A stretch of DNA of 64,000 nt, taken from Anthracocystis setariae (lineage: Eukaryota > Basidiomycota > Ustilaginomycetes > Ustilaginales > Ustilaginaceae). The first letter of the stretch is position 1; every line of letters starts with the position of its first letter. A model generated the notes under the pieces. The model worked only from the letters and a program-made list of their open reading frames with translations, did not search any database and was not told where the DNA came from. This document shows, piece after piece, positions 63,649-64,000 of this stretch. The stretch is taken from positions 124,001 through 188,000 of the forward strand of contig CAKMXJ010000018.1 of the NCBI GenBank assembly GCA_928724745.1, given 5' to 3'. Made by a program: the position numbers and the translations under genes.

Positions 63649-64000
63649 GTAAGTTTCGAACCTTGTGGATGCTGCGATGATGTGGTATGGAGAGTTGGAA
63701 GATGATAGTAGCCTCGATTCGGAACGTACGTGTGAGGAGGCACGCGCAATGCGTACAAGTTTTACTTTCTCACAGTCGACGAGATCACAGACTCCCTGAT
63801 TCCTATCAGGGTGTTTGCGAGAGGCGATAGAAAGCCCAGTCCTCCATTCTCCCACTCTTTTTTCTCCGCTCTGCGACGGACGGGGGTGGTGTGGTGGAAG
63901 AGGACGCTTTTCATAAGGGTTCGATACAGTCTGCCAAGATTCATCGTCGTATCGAGTAGTATATGAAGCATACATTCTCACTCCCTCGTTCCCCCCCTTT

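Noticed and set aside
1..64000. tRNA, rRNA, CRISPR array or bacterial insertion sequence
   Set aside because: Scanned by eye for T-loop GTTCGAA motifs, regularly spaced direct repeats and inverted-repeat-flanked transposases; the hits were inside coding sequence or lacked structure. A covariance-model search would be decisive.

Overview
The window looks like a nuclear chromosome segment from a smut fungus (Ustilaginales-type basidiomycete). This is an inference. It rests on dense genes with mostly few, short introns (gtaagt/gtgagt donors, ctaac/ctgac branch sites, cag acceptors), long serine/proline-rich proteins, many microsatellites and homopolymer tracts between genes, and a typical fungal gene set. 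I found no rRNA, tRNA, CRISPR array, insertion sequence or bacterial-type operon.

Layout, left to right: an unidentified protein cut by the left edge (-); a long repeat-rich gap; a class IV (Chs3-type) chitin synthase (+); DAD1 of the kinetochore DASH complex (+, two exons); a Hel2/ZNF598-type RING ubiquitin ligase (-); eIF4A (+, 8-base first coding exon); a seven-exon Zn2Cys6 transcription factor (-); a small Dabb-domain protein (-, three exons); the SWR1 remodeller ATPase (+); a bHLH regulator with an unexpected N-terminal acyl-CoA-synthetase-like subdomain (-); ATP synthase epsilon (-, three exons); a DUF423 membrane protein (-); an FxFG nucleoporin (+); an unidentified two-TM protein (-); a gene-poor 4.6 kb stretch; a secreted tyrosinase (-), divergent from a small secreted Kex2-type repeat-peptide gene (+); a DUF866 CxxC zinc protein (-, 6-base first exon); an unidentified Ser/Pro-rich protein (-); exocyst SEC15 (+); a secreted RlpA/expansin-like protein (-); a continuous ORF fusing cystathionine beta-lyase to mevalonate kinase (-); and the first exon of an NTF2-like, p15/NXT-type protein (+) at the right edge.

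Most genes are housekeeping: translation and ribosome quality control, chromatin, nuclear pore and mRNA export, exocytosis, mitochondrial ATP synthesis, cell wall. The less ordinary content is (1) the cystathionine beta-lyase/mevalonate kinase fusion, (2) the bHLH protein carrying an ANL-type C-terminal subdomain whose catalytic lysine position is glutamine, (3) the His-rich repeat-peptide gene divergent from a tyrosinase, and (4) a short palindromic GTACTGTAC-like motif scattered through many intergenic regions. Multi-exon models were built by hand from splice signals and reading-frame continuity. Family names rest on motif recognition, not database searches.
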